From: Liolophura sinensis
Lineage: Eukaryota > Mollusca > Polyplacophora > Chitonida > Chitonidae
Direction of reading: 5' to 3'
NCBI RefSeq assembly: GCF_032854445.1
Contig: NC_088306.1
Coordinates: forward strand, 12,583,386 to 12,647,385
DNA: 64,000 bases
Below, one piece after another: positions 34,436 to 46,315 of the stretch (position 1 is the first letter of the stretch; each line of letters begins with the position of its first letter). Position numbers and translations under genes: made by a program. The notes beneath the pieces are model-generated. The model did no database searches and was not told the DNA's origin. It worked only from the letters and a program-made list of their open reading frames with translations.

Positions 34436-37400
34436 TAGCCTGAAATTTGAGTACGGTCTGCAGGTGTGACGTCAGATCATTTCTGTGGAGTAATGTCCAT
34501 CATGTCTGAAAATTGAATATAGTCTGCAGGTGTGACGTCAGATCATTTCTGTGGGCTAATGTCCATCATGTCTGAAATTTGAGTACAGTCTGCAGCTGTG
34601 ACGTCAGATCATTTCTGTGGGGTAATGTCCATCATGTCTGAAAATTGAATATAGTCTGCAGCTGTGACGTCAGATCATTTCTGTGGGGTAATGTCCATCA
34701 TGTCTGAAAATTGAATATAGTCTGCAGGTGTGACATCAGATCATTTCTGTGGGGTAATGTCCATCATGTCTGAAAATTGAGTACAGTCTGCAGCTGTGAT
34801 GTCAGATCATTTCTGTGGGGTAATGTCCATCATGTCTGAAAATTGAGTATAGTCTGCAGCTGTGACATCAGATCATTTCTGTGGGGTAATGTCCATCATG
34901 TCTGAAAATTGAGTACAGTCTGCAGCTGTGACGTCAGATCATTTCTGTGGGGTAATGTCCATCATGTCTGAAAATTGAGTATAGTCTGCAGGTGTGACAT
35001 CAGATCATTTCTGTGGGGTAATGTCCATCATGTCTGAAAATTGAGTATAGTCTGCAGGTGTGACGTCAGATCATTTCTCTGGGGTAATGTCCATTATGTC
35101 TGAAAATTGAGTACAGTCTGCAGCTGTGACGTCAGATCATTTCTGTGGGGTAATGTCCATCATGTCTGAAAATTGAATATAGTCTGCAGCTGTGACGTCA
35201 GATCATTTCTGTGGGGTAATGTCCATCATGTCTGAAAATTGAGTACAGTCTGCAGCTGTGACGTTAGATCATTTCTGTGGGGTAATGTCCATCATGTCTG
35301 AAAATTGAATATAGTCTGCAGCTGTGACGTCAGATCATTTCTGTGGGGTAATGTCCATCATGTCTGAAAATTGAATATAGTCTGCAGCTGTGACGTCAGA
35401 TCATTTCTGTGGGGTAATGTCCATCATGTCTGAAAATTGAGTACAGTCTGCAGCTGTGACGTTAGATCATTTCTGTGGGGTAATGTCCATCATGTCTGAA
35501 AATTGAGTATAGTCTGCAGGTGTGACGTTAGATCATTTCTGTGGGGTAATGTCCATCATGTCTGAAAATTGAGTACAGTCTGCAGGTGTGACGTCAGATC
35601 ATTTCTGTGGGGTAATGTCCATCATGCCTGAAAATTGAATATAGCCTGCAGGTGTGACGTCAGATCATTTCTGTGGGGTAATGTCCATCATGTCTGAAAA
35701 CTGAATATAGTCTGCAGCTGTGACGTCAGATCATTTCTGTGGGGTAATGTCCATCATGTCTGAAAACTGAATATAGTCTGCAGCTGTGACGTCAGATCAT
35801 TTCTGTGGGGTAATGTCCATCATGTCTGAAAACTGAATATAGCCTGCAGGTGTGACGTCAGATCATTTCTGTGGGGTAATGTCCATCATGTCTGAAAATT
35901 GAGTATAGTCTGCAGGTGTGACGTCAGATCATTTCTGTGGGGTAATGTCCATCATGTCTGAAAATTGAGTATAGCTTGCAGGTGTGACGTTAGATCATTT
36001 CTGTGGGGTAATGTCCATTATGTCTGAAAATTGAGTATAGTCTGCAGGTGTGACGTCAGATCATTTCTGTGGGGTAATGTCCATTATGTCTGAAAATTGA
36101 GTATAGTCTGCAGCTGTGACGTTAGATCATTTCTGTGGGGTAATGTCCATCATGTCTGAAAATTGAGTATAGCTTGCAGGTGTGACGTTAGATCATTTCT
36201 GTGGGGTAATGTCCATTATGTCTGAAAATTGAGTATAGTCTGCAGGTGTGACGTCAGATCATTTCTGTGGGGTAATGTCCATTATGTCTGAAAATTGAGT
36301 ATAGTCTGCAGCTGTGACGTCAGATCATTTCTGTGGGGTAATGTCCATCATGTCTGAAAATTGAATATAGTCTGCAGCTGTGACGTCAGATCATTTCTGT
36401 GGGGTAATGTCCATTATGTCTGAAAATTGAGTATAGTCTGCAGCTGTGACGTTAGATCATTTCTGTGGGGTAATGTCCATCATGTCTGAAAATTGAGTAC
36501 AGTCTGCAGCTGTGACGTCAGATCATTTCTGTGGGGTAATGTCCATCATGTCTGAAAATTGAGTACAGTCTGCAGCTGTGACGTCAGATCATTTCTGTGG
36601 GGTAATGTCCATCATGTCTGAAAATTGAGTATAGTCTGCAGGTGTGACGTCAGATCATTTCTGTGGGGTAATGTCCATCATGTCTGAAAATTGAGTATAG
36701 CTTGCAGGTGTGACGTCAGATCATTTCTGTGGGGTAATGTCCATCATGTCTGAAAATTGAATATAGTCTGCAGCTGTGACGTCAGATCATTTCTGTGGGG
36801 TAATGTCCATTATGTCTGAAAATTGAGTATAGTCTGCAGCTGTGACGTCAGATCATTTCTGTGGGGTAATGTCCATCATGTCTGAAAATTGAATATAGTC
36901 TGCAGCTGTGACGTCAGATCATTTCTGTGGGGTAATGTCCATCATGTCTGAAAACTGAATATAGTCTGCAGCTGTGACATCAGATCATTTCTGTGGGGTA
37001 ATGTCCATCATGTCTGAAAACTGAATATAGTCTGCAGCTGTGACGTCAGATCATTTCTGTGGGGTAATGTCCATCATGTCTGAAAATTGAGTATAGCTTG
37101 CAGGTGTGACGTCAGATCATTTCTGTGGGGTAATGTCCATCATGTCTGAAAATTGAATATAGTCTGCAGCTGTGACGTCAGATCATTTCTGTGGGCTAAT
37201 GTCCATCATGTCTGAAATTTGAGTACAGTCTGCAGGTGTGACGTCAGATCATTTCTGTGGGGTAATGTCCATCATGTCTGAAAATTGAGTACAGTCTGCA
37301 GCTGCGACGTCAGATCATTTCTGTGGGGTAATGTCCATCATGTCTGAAAATTGAGTACAGTCTGCAGCTGTGACATCAGATCATTTCTGTGGGGTAATGT

Positions 37401-37445
37401 CCATTATGTCTGAAAACTGAGTATAGTATGCAGCTGTGACGTCAT
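34436..37445. repeat. 66-bp satellite, 46 units, each with an E-box/CRE-like pair
   Basis: The E-box start is at 34461 in the first unit and 37431 in the last, exactly 45 periods of 66 bp, so net unit length is invariant. A unit reads 'tctgcagctgtgacgtcaga' + 'tcatttctgtggggtaatgt' + 'ccatcatgtctgaaaattga' + 'gtatag'. Every unit has CAGCTG or CAGGTG directly abutting TGACGTCA or a one- or two-base variant. By hand count about 32 units have the perfect octamer; the rest read TGACATCA, TGATGTCA, TGACGTTA or CGACGTCA. The only CpG in the usual unit is the one inside the octamer. Stops occur in all frames, so there is no long open frame. Confidence 0.97.
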
Positions 37446-38108
37446 ATTGTCTTTTTCTTTTTTCTTCTTTTTTTCATGTTTCATGTGGTGATCCTACCAA
37501 TTAAATTGCATAGTGAGGACTGCAAGTCCACCTGCTGTGATGAAGTGTGCGTGGCTTTGAATGACTATTGACCTAGTTATCAGATAATCCTCAGCATATT
37601 GAGCACATCCGCTCCATGTTGCAAATGTTGATCGTAATTTACTTTGGATGCATCGTTGCACCTGGTTGTTATATCATTACCACAGCAATGCCTGTGGAAA
37701 TGCACCCTATAAACACCAATCAGGTAATTAAATTACGCCGGCGCATTCATTGGAGCTGAAAGGTTTCAGCGCCTAATGTATGGGCTGTTATGAGTTGTTA
37801 TTGCGTCATCAGTCTAGTGTCCAGCACGGCAACACGTAATTGATTCATGACCTGAATCATTTGCAAACAAATGAACTGTGGGCCGATTGATGTCCGCAGT
37901 ACGTGACAGAGTTCGATCTTGGCACTGGTGTGTAAACGCTCAGGGACGGATGCAGTGATAGGGCAGATCAGACTCCATCTAAATTTGACCCTCAGACTTG
38001 AAAAAACAAAAGGCCATGTGTTCTCCAGAGACATTTTGTAAAAAAAATATTCCTCTAAAAGGTTTAAACTTAGCTCAGAATTGAGTGCATAACTGTAGCC
38101 TTTAAAGC
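37446..38108. other. No gene supported; spacer between two satellites
   Basis: Unique sequence with a T/C-rich run at 37449-37475. The phrase 'tataaacaccaatcaggtaa' at 37708-37727 faintly resembles the end of SINE-A but is too short to call. Confidence 0.5.
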
Positions 38109-39164
38109 ACCATAACAGAGCTGAGCAGTATATACAGCACCTGAAAATACTGCAGTACCATAAGAGCTGAGCAGTATATACAGCACCTGAAAATACTGCA
38201 GTACCATAACAGAGCTGAGCAGTATATACAGCACCTGAAAATACTGCAGTACCATAACAGAGCTGAGCAGTATATACAGCACCTGAAAATACTGCAGTAC
38301 CATAAGAGCTGAGCAGTATATACAGCACCTGAAAATACTGCAGTACCATAACAGAGCTGAGCAGTATATACAGCACCTGAAAATACTGCAGTGCCATAAC
38401 AGAGCTGAGCAGTATATACAGCACCTGAAAATACTGCAGTACCATAACAGAGCTGAGCAGTATACACAGCACCTGAAAATACTGCAGTGCCATAACAGAG
38501 CTGAGCAGTATATACAGCACCTGAAAATACTGCAGTACCATAACAGAGCTGAGCAGTATATACAGCACCTGAAAATACTGCAGTGCCATAACAGAGCTGA
38601 GCAGTATACACAGCACTTGAAAATACTGCAGTACCATAACAGAGCTGAGCAGTATATACAGCACCTGAAAATACTGCAGTGCCATAACAGAGCTGAGCAG
38701 TATACACAGCACCTGAAAATACTGCAGTGCCATAACAGAGCTGAGCAGTATACACAGCACCTGAAAATACTGCAGTACCATAACAGAGCTGAGCAGTATA
38801 TACAGCACCTGAAAATACTGCAGTGCCATAACAGAGCTGAGCAGTATACACAGCACCTGAAAATACTGCAGTACCATAACAGAGCTGAGCAGTATACACA
38901 GCACCTGAAAATACTGCAGTACCATAACAGAGCTGAGCAGTATATACAGCACCTGAAAATACTGCAGTACCATAACAGAGCTGAGCAGTATACACAGCAC
39001 CTGAAAATACTGCAGTACCATAACAGAGCTGAGCAGTATACACAGCACCTGAAAATACTGCAGTACCATAACAGAGCTGAGCAGTATATTCAGCACCTGA
39101 AAATACTGCAGTGCCATAACAGAGCTGAGCAGTATACACAGCACCTGAAAATAATGCAGTGCCA
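38109..39164. repeat. 48-bp satellite, about 22 units
   Basis: The unit is 'cataacagagctgagcagta' + 'tatacagcacctgaaaatac' + 'tgcagtac'. Variants are tatata/tataca and gtacc/gtgcc. Two units lack 2 bp (ataagagctg, near 38160 and 38299), which moves the minus-strand reading between frames. That gives overlapping open frames of 493 and 361 codons on the minus strand and 202 on the plus strand, all from the array. Confidence 0.97.
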
Positions 39165-40116
39165 GGTACCTTGTAAAACAGTGGCATGTACTTGTACCAG
39201 TATGCACAAAATAGAACTTGTTTAGTTTCCCCTCAGTCTGCAGTCTTTGATGAAGTCTGTTGCATGTGATACTGTACAAAAAGTATAACTCTAACTTTTT
39301 TCGACCTGCAGTTACTGATAATGAGAATTGAAATCTTTTTTTGTTAAGTTTAATTGTTTATAGATGAGTACTTGGGTTTTTTTTTTTTTGTCAAATTCTG
39401 GCATAGGTCTGCATGCAGTTCTATGGGTTTTATGTGCATGAGGCCCATGTTTAATTCAAGCCAATAATTTCCATGTTCTCAGTATCTTGAAATCAAGTAA
39501 TTTAATTTGTGGAACTTAAATCTATAATGATGTACAATGCTTGCCCTGCTTGTCCAATTCAAGTCTGAGTGCATCACATGTACACAGGTAGTTGACATAT
39601 ACAGGTACCAGTATGTATACTTTAATAATTTAACGCACTTTATTTATTAAAATTGCGCTCCAAGTATTGAATGGATTTGACGTAAATTTCACCCATCCTG
39701 CATGCCTGATTCTGAGACTTCTATCAATAATATTCCATTCCCTGCAATTGCCTAAAAAATGGACTCTGGGTGGATTTGTTTTCTAATACATTATGTCAGG
39801 ATTGGAAATTAAATCTATTAGCTATGGTGTATTCTCTGGCAACAATTACAATATGTGCAGTGCATTTGCTGTATTTTGTGACATTTTGAAAAAACGCAGT
39901 TGTACATTATTTTGCAGTGCAAATCGATGTTTGATAGTTTGTTTCAAGTTTTCACATAAGCTTGTCGCACACATATATATTAGACAAGTAGTTCATTACA
40001 AAAGTAGTGCACAGAAGTTTATATGCGGTGCTTAATTTAACACACCTATGATTGCTGACACACACATCAGAAGGAGATGTGAATATAGATACTATATCTA
40101 TGTATCTTTTGGCAGG

Positions 40117-40120
<4 letters not shown>
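39165..40120. other. No feature supported
   Basis: Unique AT-rich sequence including a T-run at 39379-39390. Confidence 0.5.

Positions 40121-40122
<2 letters not shown>

Positions 40123-40175
<53 letters not shown>
40123..40175. repeat. (TA)n microsatellite, about 26 repeats
   Basis: A perfect alternating TA run. It produces Tyr-Ile repeat peptides on both strands, which are not genes. Confidence 0.97.
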
Positions 40176-40178
<3 letters not shown>

Positions 40179-41586
40179 AAGAAATAGAGAAAGATCACCT
40201 GGTGAGGAGAATTTACATGGGAAAAAAAATAATAAAATGCCTTCTTAACTTTATACATTCTGTTATATTACAACTGCAATTTCAAACTTCATGTTATTTT
40301 CAAGGAATATGTAGGCAAAGATATATATTTATATAGTATGAAAATAATATACAATTCTGATCCCAAGCTAGGTGTTAGTTGGCTGTTTCACAAGATAATC
40401 CTTGGTGACACATTATAGGATTGGTGTGGTTTTGTCTTTACGTATTTTGACAAATGAAAGCATTGACGAATTTTGGTGGTGCCTGATAAAACAGAAAATA
40501 GGTTGTGTCCTCAATTATGTGTGTTTGTTTTAATTAATACACTGTGATGATAAATGTAGAGTACTACAGTGAGGAGACTGAAGACCCCGCCACCCCCCAC
40601 CCCGCTTCAGAAAACTATGTTTTCCCACTCCAGAACTTGGGAGCTCAAATGTTTGCAGAAACTAAAACAGTCCTGGAAGGTGTACATGTAGACAGCCTCT
40701 GCTAGTTCCCATCACCTATATAATCCTCAGGCTATCACAGCTGTATAGCACCAACACATCAGACAAGTATAAAATTCAACACAGCATCCTTAAACCTAAT
40801 TTGTAGATCTGGCACTTGGATTATTGGCAGAGATAAAAAAAAATGTGTATATTCCAAAAATTGGTTAGGAAAATATTTCACAGACAATTATGGAAAGGCG
40901 AAAAACAGTGGCAGAAATCTTGCCTAAAGCTGTGATCTTTGAATAAATGAATAGTTATGTTGTGTTGTCCGGGGACAAAGCAGTGTTCTGTATGTACAGA
41001 CTTAGTTCCTCTGGCAGTGTGGTTAAGGGCATATGTACTTAATACTCATGTGCATAGATCATGCGACAGTGGACAAATCTCACCAGACTTTGTATTTATT
41101 CAGAGCTTCCAATTCGCATTATTGTCTCGCTACATAGCCTTTTCCTTCTCTTGTGTACTGTATAATATTTAAAATTTTCAACGAAGGATGTAGAGTTACT
41201 GGATTTTTTTTTTTTTTTTTGTTACTTTAAGCATAACGTGACATCAGTATGACACATATTCTTGCGAAATTTTAATGTAGTTTGTTTTGTCAGTTAGACA
41301 CAGATTATTTGAAGTTTACTGTCAAAAGATCAGATGAATTTTAGAATTGCATTTGTTTGTTTTTAAAATCAAATTTATGGGGAATATAAGCAAAATGGCT
41401 TTGTAGGTTCTGAGTTTGAAAACTTTTCAAATGTGTTATTTGATCACTTGGGTCTCATGGTATATCACATAAGTAATATAAATAACTGCACTGCATGGAA
41501 ACATACCTTTTTGACACTGACAAAATGTTTACCAAATAACAGGAACAGGTTGTAGATAGCCATTCTCGATGTGCATCAAAACATGC
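40176..41586. other. No feature supported
   Basis: Unique AT-rich sequence. Short C-rich run at 40585-40603 and T-run at 41203-41220. Confidence 0.5.
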
Positions 41587-43012
41587 TTAACCCATATCCG
41601 CCCAAGCCATTTTTAGTAAATAAAGCTGAATCTGCCCAGTCCTATAGAAAAATAACTATTGTTTTCTGCACAGTGAACAGAAAATGTAGATTCTACACAT
41701 TTGGTTTGAAAGGAACTATGTCAAGTTATATACTGTTAGAAAGCCTAATAACTGTCCTACAACATGGAATGATTTATTACATAACATTTTTGCTGTTGCC
41801 ATGGTTACCGTACCTGTGAAAACTAAGAATAGTGGGGGTAAATTTATCACAACAGTGGAGTTGTAGGTTTATCTGCACCCATAAAATCAGAAATAAAGCT
41901 ATAAAATGATTTCTTTCCTGGATATTGTAGAGGTATTGGCGTAGTACACAGAGACAGACATCACAACTTACTTAGCTACAGTATAAGGTAACAGGTGAGA
42001 ATTAATTACAGGTGTGTTGTTTTGAAATATAACGTCACTACACAAGTTAGAATATCCAGAAGTGTTACAGCTCCATTTCAATGTACAGTAACCATGTAAC
42101 ATGTCCATTAACACAATAAAATAAAATTACAGACTATCAATCACTCTGTCCAGGTAAATTGATTTATTTTGGGGATATTCTCATCAAATATCATGGCTCA
42201 AATCAATTTTTGCAAACATTGTATGACATGTAATTGGACACATTTGAAAATACCAAGATGTTATTCTATGCAGATGGGGCCACAGATCATATCAAATAAA
42301 GTAACTTTTGAACCCAGGATTTCATTCACACTCATGGATTGATGTATTGAGTGATCAATTATATTATTCTTTGATTAGTTTATCGGCTGTACCGGTATGC
42401 CAAGAGAACGAACTCTGACTGGAGACTTTCGGATTTCGAGATGTGCTGCTACAATCTGCGCCTGATCAAACTTTGTGTACAACATCTGAACAATTCATAT
42501 TTCTTTACATAAAATGACTTAATTAATTACTGACTGATTGGATATTTAATTGGTTGATTAATTGATTTCTTGATTGATTTATTGATTGATTTAAAATAAG
42601 AGAATTTGGACGTTTTTCTTTTGAATGCCACGAGCAATGCCGAGAGGAATGTTATCATCCGAAGAATCCGTGTCTTCTGCCATTTTTACACACAAAAATC
42701 ACCTCCAACAGCGCGAGATGCTCAGTCCGCACAGGGTAAACACGTGTGTAAACAAAACCTGCCACGCCTCGCCTGCACTGTCCACTAATTTTACTGAACA
42801 ATCGATGTAAATTTCTTCAAAATCGCAAAACACAAGACTGCAACTACAACGGAAGCCCACTGAAGCAGATCTGACGTCACATCAATGCTACAGGGATTCC
42901 CCAAGTCAAGAAAAGCGTGACCTAAATGATGATACGGAATACCCCGTATCTGGGCATATTCAGCTTTCAAAACACGTACGGCGTACGCCGTACTTGGGCG
43001 GATATGGTTTAA
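41587..43012. mobile_element. Non-autonomous piggyBac-like DNA transposon
   Basis: TTAA occurs at both borders (41587-41590 and 43009-43012), the target-site duplication diagnostic of the piggyBac superfamily. The 1,418-bp element (41591-43008) has 16-bp terminal inverted repeats: CCCATATCCGCCCAAG at 41591-41606, and its complement with one mismatch at 42993-43008. A second, internal inverted repeat lies at 41622-41639 (AAAGCTGAATCTGCCCAG) and 42950-42967 (17 of 18 match). Spacers between outer and inner repeats are unequal, 15 and 25 bp. Canonical piggyBac also has short outer repeats, longer inner repeats and asymmetric spacers. No transposase frame is present; the longest inner frames are 60-82 codons without a domain. 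Confidence 0.85.
42976..42993. repeat. 18-bp perfect palindrome beside the right terminal repeat
   Basis: GTACGGCGTACGCCGTAC is its own reverse complement and lies in the longer right spacer of the piggyBac-like element, overlapping the inner edge of the terminal repeat by one base. It has no counterpart at the left end. Confidence 0.95.
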
Positions 43013-44587
43013 GTACATTGCTTATTTGTACATGGATGTTTTGTCAGCAAAAGCTAAAGTTAGTACGTGTAAGATAGATTTATCTTACATACATGTACAT
43101 GTATAAACTTTGTTGACACTTGAGCTTGTATTAAAATTTGTCAATGGTTCTCCTTCGAGTGTGACCTCAGAAATGGCCATTGGAATGGTCTCGCAGGAGT
43201 AGTGGCATGTGACATCCAGCGACTCTTCAAGGGCAAGTCAGTGCCGGTACAGTCTTGGTGACGGCTGTGTGAGAATTGACCTAGACAAGCACGTGGCATA
43301 TTGGCTTGGAAACCAGCAACTTCGGATTGAAACGCGTTGAAAGATGTCTCCTTTAATCTCGCTGTTGATGCATTTGAAATGCTAATGGTGTACTATACTG
43401 CAATAGGAGCCGTGATTGGTGGAGGGTTTGTCGTTTCCAGGATCACCAGCTAACACATGTATGTACACGTAGTTGAATCGGCACATTTTGGATATTTTTT
43501 TAACTTTGAAAAACAATACACTTCTGACTACAGCATTGAAGATTGAAAATATAATTTATTATGATAATATTTACTTAATATTTTATTTTATCAGCCCATT
43601 ATCAGGCATGTGAGCGTAATTTTCGTATGTAAAACACTAATTTTTTGTTTTAAATCTCAGAATTTGAATGGAAAATTTAAATCAGTGTGTTTTGAAAGCA
43701 TATACAATAGTACAACTAAGGTAGGAAAATGGTCGGTATATACAGACATTGAGGTGAAATCCCAGTCTTTTTTGTGATAACCTTGTATTGATAGCCCATT
43801 TTGCAGATACATGTAGGTATTTGTATTGTGAGATTGCCTTCGTTTGCTTGCTGTAACCATAATAATGCCATTTTACAAAGAGGTTTGAGCATTGAAAACA
43901 TTCTAAAGATAGAACAGATGCATTATCTAGCCTTTTAAAAGTCACATTTTTTTTTTACGTGGTGGCTTAATTAAATTCTGGTACAGAACTGTTAACTGTT
44001 TACTACGTAAAGTGATCTTTGACAGATATGACTGGAGCGGGAATGAGTTGAGTGGGTGCCAGTATTCTGTGCACGCCGCTTACAATAGCCGTGATGGAGG
44101 CAGTATTGATCTCCAGATGACTGTCAGGTGCATCTGTCTCCTATAAAAATAGCAGTACTTATGTAGCGACTGGATTTAACATGAATGATAATGTCACTGC
44201 CACAATACATTTTGGCATAACGTACCATTGAAGAAGATAAATAGTGGTCTCTATGTTTGTACATTGTAGTCGGCACAATCACAGTACATTGGTCCTAGAG
44301 AGGTGGAGGATGGACTAAATGGAAATATTAATGTGCAGATGAATGTATGGCAGCTATGGAAGGGATGTTTGATGAGGACTCGCATCGTGTCTCTGTTGAA
44401 GACCACATGTATGTGTGGCATGGAAAACAAAATCACTGTACATGTATTTAGGATACCAGTTTTTAAGTATATTGGAGTGATTTGATACTCTAGCTGTTAT
44501 GTATCATACATATTAATCTAACAGCTAAATTAGTACATTTTTCACATTTAGGCAATTACAGTGGGCTGTAACCCTGAACAAAGTTGG
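43013..44587. other. No feature supported
   Basis: Unique AT-rich sequence. Minus-strand frames of 60-87 codons overlap each other in different phases (43657-43945) and look like chance. Confidence 0.5.
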
Positions 44588-44830
44588 GGCAGGGGGGATA
44601 CTGGAATCACCCTGTCTGTCCGTCTATCTGTAGATACGATTTTGTTCAAGCATCTCCTCCAAAACTACTGCACCAATTTTGATGAAATGCACCGCACAAT
44701 TTGCCTATCATCTGGACTTATACAATTTTCATGGTCTATTTCATTTATTCAGATTTTGTCCATGCAACTCCTCCTAACATACTGAATCTATTTCCATGAA
44801 ACTTCGTGCTTAAGTTTAATTACAATCGGG
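44588..44830 (+). repeat. Diverged interspersed repeat related to 1690-1985
   Basis: 'ggaatcaccctgtctgtccg' leads into 'tctgtagatacgattttgtt' and 'aaactactgcaccaattttg' + 'atgaaatgca'. A second module ('cagattttgtccatgcaact') repeats the pattern near 44750. It matches the minus strand of 1690-1985 over about 110 bp with indels. Confidence 0.65.
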
Positions 44831-45129
44831 GAATTATTTTCATAATTACTCCCATTCAAGTACTTAGTGCAATAATAAATTTTGTGGTACACTGTATTCT
44901 GTTCTGATTGCTACAATTCTCCAGTCAAACTGGATGTACCAGTGCAATCAGTGCACACCAGGAGGGCCCATAAAATATGAAGGCAACATAACATCCTGTC
45001 ATTTTTTTCAAAGTTTTCTTAGTTTTGTTTCTTTTATTTTTGGAAAGTGTTGGGCGCTGGAAGGCGGGATATTTCAGACATTCGGATTCTAGTTAATATT
45101 TGCGTTCATTCAACATTCAACAAATTTGG

Positions 45130-46050
45130 GACTATCATCACGATCATGGTACCATGATGGGAGTATCACCCTGCCATCCTGACTGACATGCTCCTCGGCC
45201 CTTGGTGGGACCATCATCATTATCATGGTACCATGATGGGAGTATCACCCTGCCATCCTGACTGACATGCTCCTCGGCCCTTGGTGGGACCATCATCACG
45301 ATCATGGTACCATGATGGGAGTATCACCCTGCCATCCTGACTGACATGCTCCTCGGCCCTTGGTGGGACCATCATCATTATCATGGTACCATGATGGGAG
45401 TATCACCCTGCCATCCTGACTGACACGCTCCTCTGCCCTTGGTGGGACCGTCATCATTATCATGGTACCATGATGGGAGTATCACCCTGCCATCCTGACT
45501 GACATGCTCCTCTGCCCTTGGTGGGACCATCGTCACAATCATGGTACCATGATGGGAGTATCACCCTACCATCCTGACTGACACGCTGCTCGGCCCTTGG
45601 TGGGGCCATCGTCACAATCATGGTACCATGATGGGAGTATCACCCTGCCATCCTGACTGACAGTCTCCTCGGCCCTTGGTGGGGCCATCGTCACAATCAT
45701 GGTACCATGATGGGAGTATCACCCTGCCATCCTGACTGACATGCTCCTCGGCCCTTGGTGGGACCATCATCATTATCATGGTACCATGATGGGAGTATCA
45801 CCCTACCATCCTGACTGACACGCTGCTCGGCCCTTGGTGGGGCCATCGTCACAATCATGGTACCATGATGGGAGTATCACCCTGCCATCCTGACTGACAA
45901 TCTCCTCGGCCCTTGGTGGGGCCATCGTCACAATCATGGTACCATGATGGGAGTATCACCCTGCCATCCTGACTGACATGCTCCTCTGCCCTTGGTGGGA
46001 CCATCGTCACAATCATGGTACCATGATGGGAGTATCACCCTGCCATCCTG
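45130..46050. repeat. 79-bp satellite, 12 units, each with a 16-bp palindrome
   Basis: The core CATGGTACC recurs at 45145 + 79n through 46014, giving 12 units with no net length change. Each unit contains ATCATGGTACCATGAT, a perfect 16-bp palindrome, then 'gggagtatcaccctgccatc' + 'ctgactgaca' + 'tgctcctcggcccttggtgg'. Three left-flank variants (catcacgatc, catcattatc, cgtcacaatc) are interspersed. Array-derived frames are artefacts. Confidence 0.97.
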
Positions 46051-46305
46051 ATCAGAATTTACCAATGTTCATGTTGTATTTGTTAAAAACCTACTCATGG
46101 CAAATCCATAGTGTTCTTGTGTGTGCATCGACAAGAAATAATTTTTTCTTGCTCGATAATTTCCGGCAAAATTCATGTTTATAGCACTGGTATTTGTAGC
46201 CTACAACTTTCTTGATAAAAGCAGGCAAACTCCGGCCATACATAATACAATGTAGATTTTAAACTTGCATGCTTGTACCGATTGGGATCATCGGCAAATG
46301 ATGCC

Positions 46306-46315
46306 GTGACGTCAC
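46306..46315. promoter_or_regulatory. Perfect CRE-like palindrome GTGACGTCAC
   Basis: This single-copy motif lies outside the satellite, in the locally CpG-containing stretch upstream of the candidate exon at 47024. TGACGTCA is the palindromic cAMP-response element bound by CREB/ATF bZIP proteins. Use in this locus is inference. Confidence 0.35.

Noticed and set aside
34436-37445. CRISPR-like regular array
   Set aside because: Units are contiguous 66-bp satellite monomers with no unique spacers, and the genome is animal.
37705-37735. SINE-A tail
   Set aside because: Only about 15 bp (aaacaccaatcagg) resemble the tail, with no upstream body; chance is plausible.
37798-39279. 493-codon minus-strand open frame, and overlapping 361- and 202-codon frames
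   Set aside because: All come from the 48-bp satellite, are open in several frames at once and have unrelated low-complexity ends.
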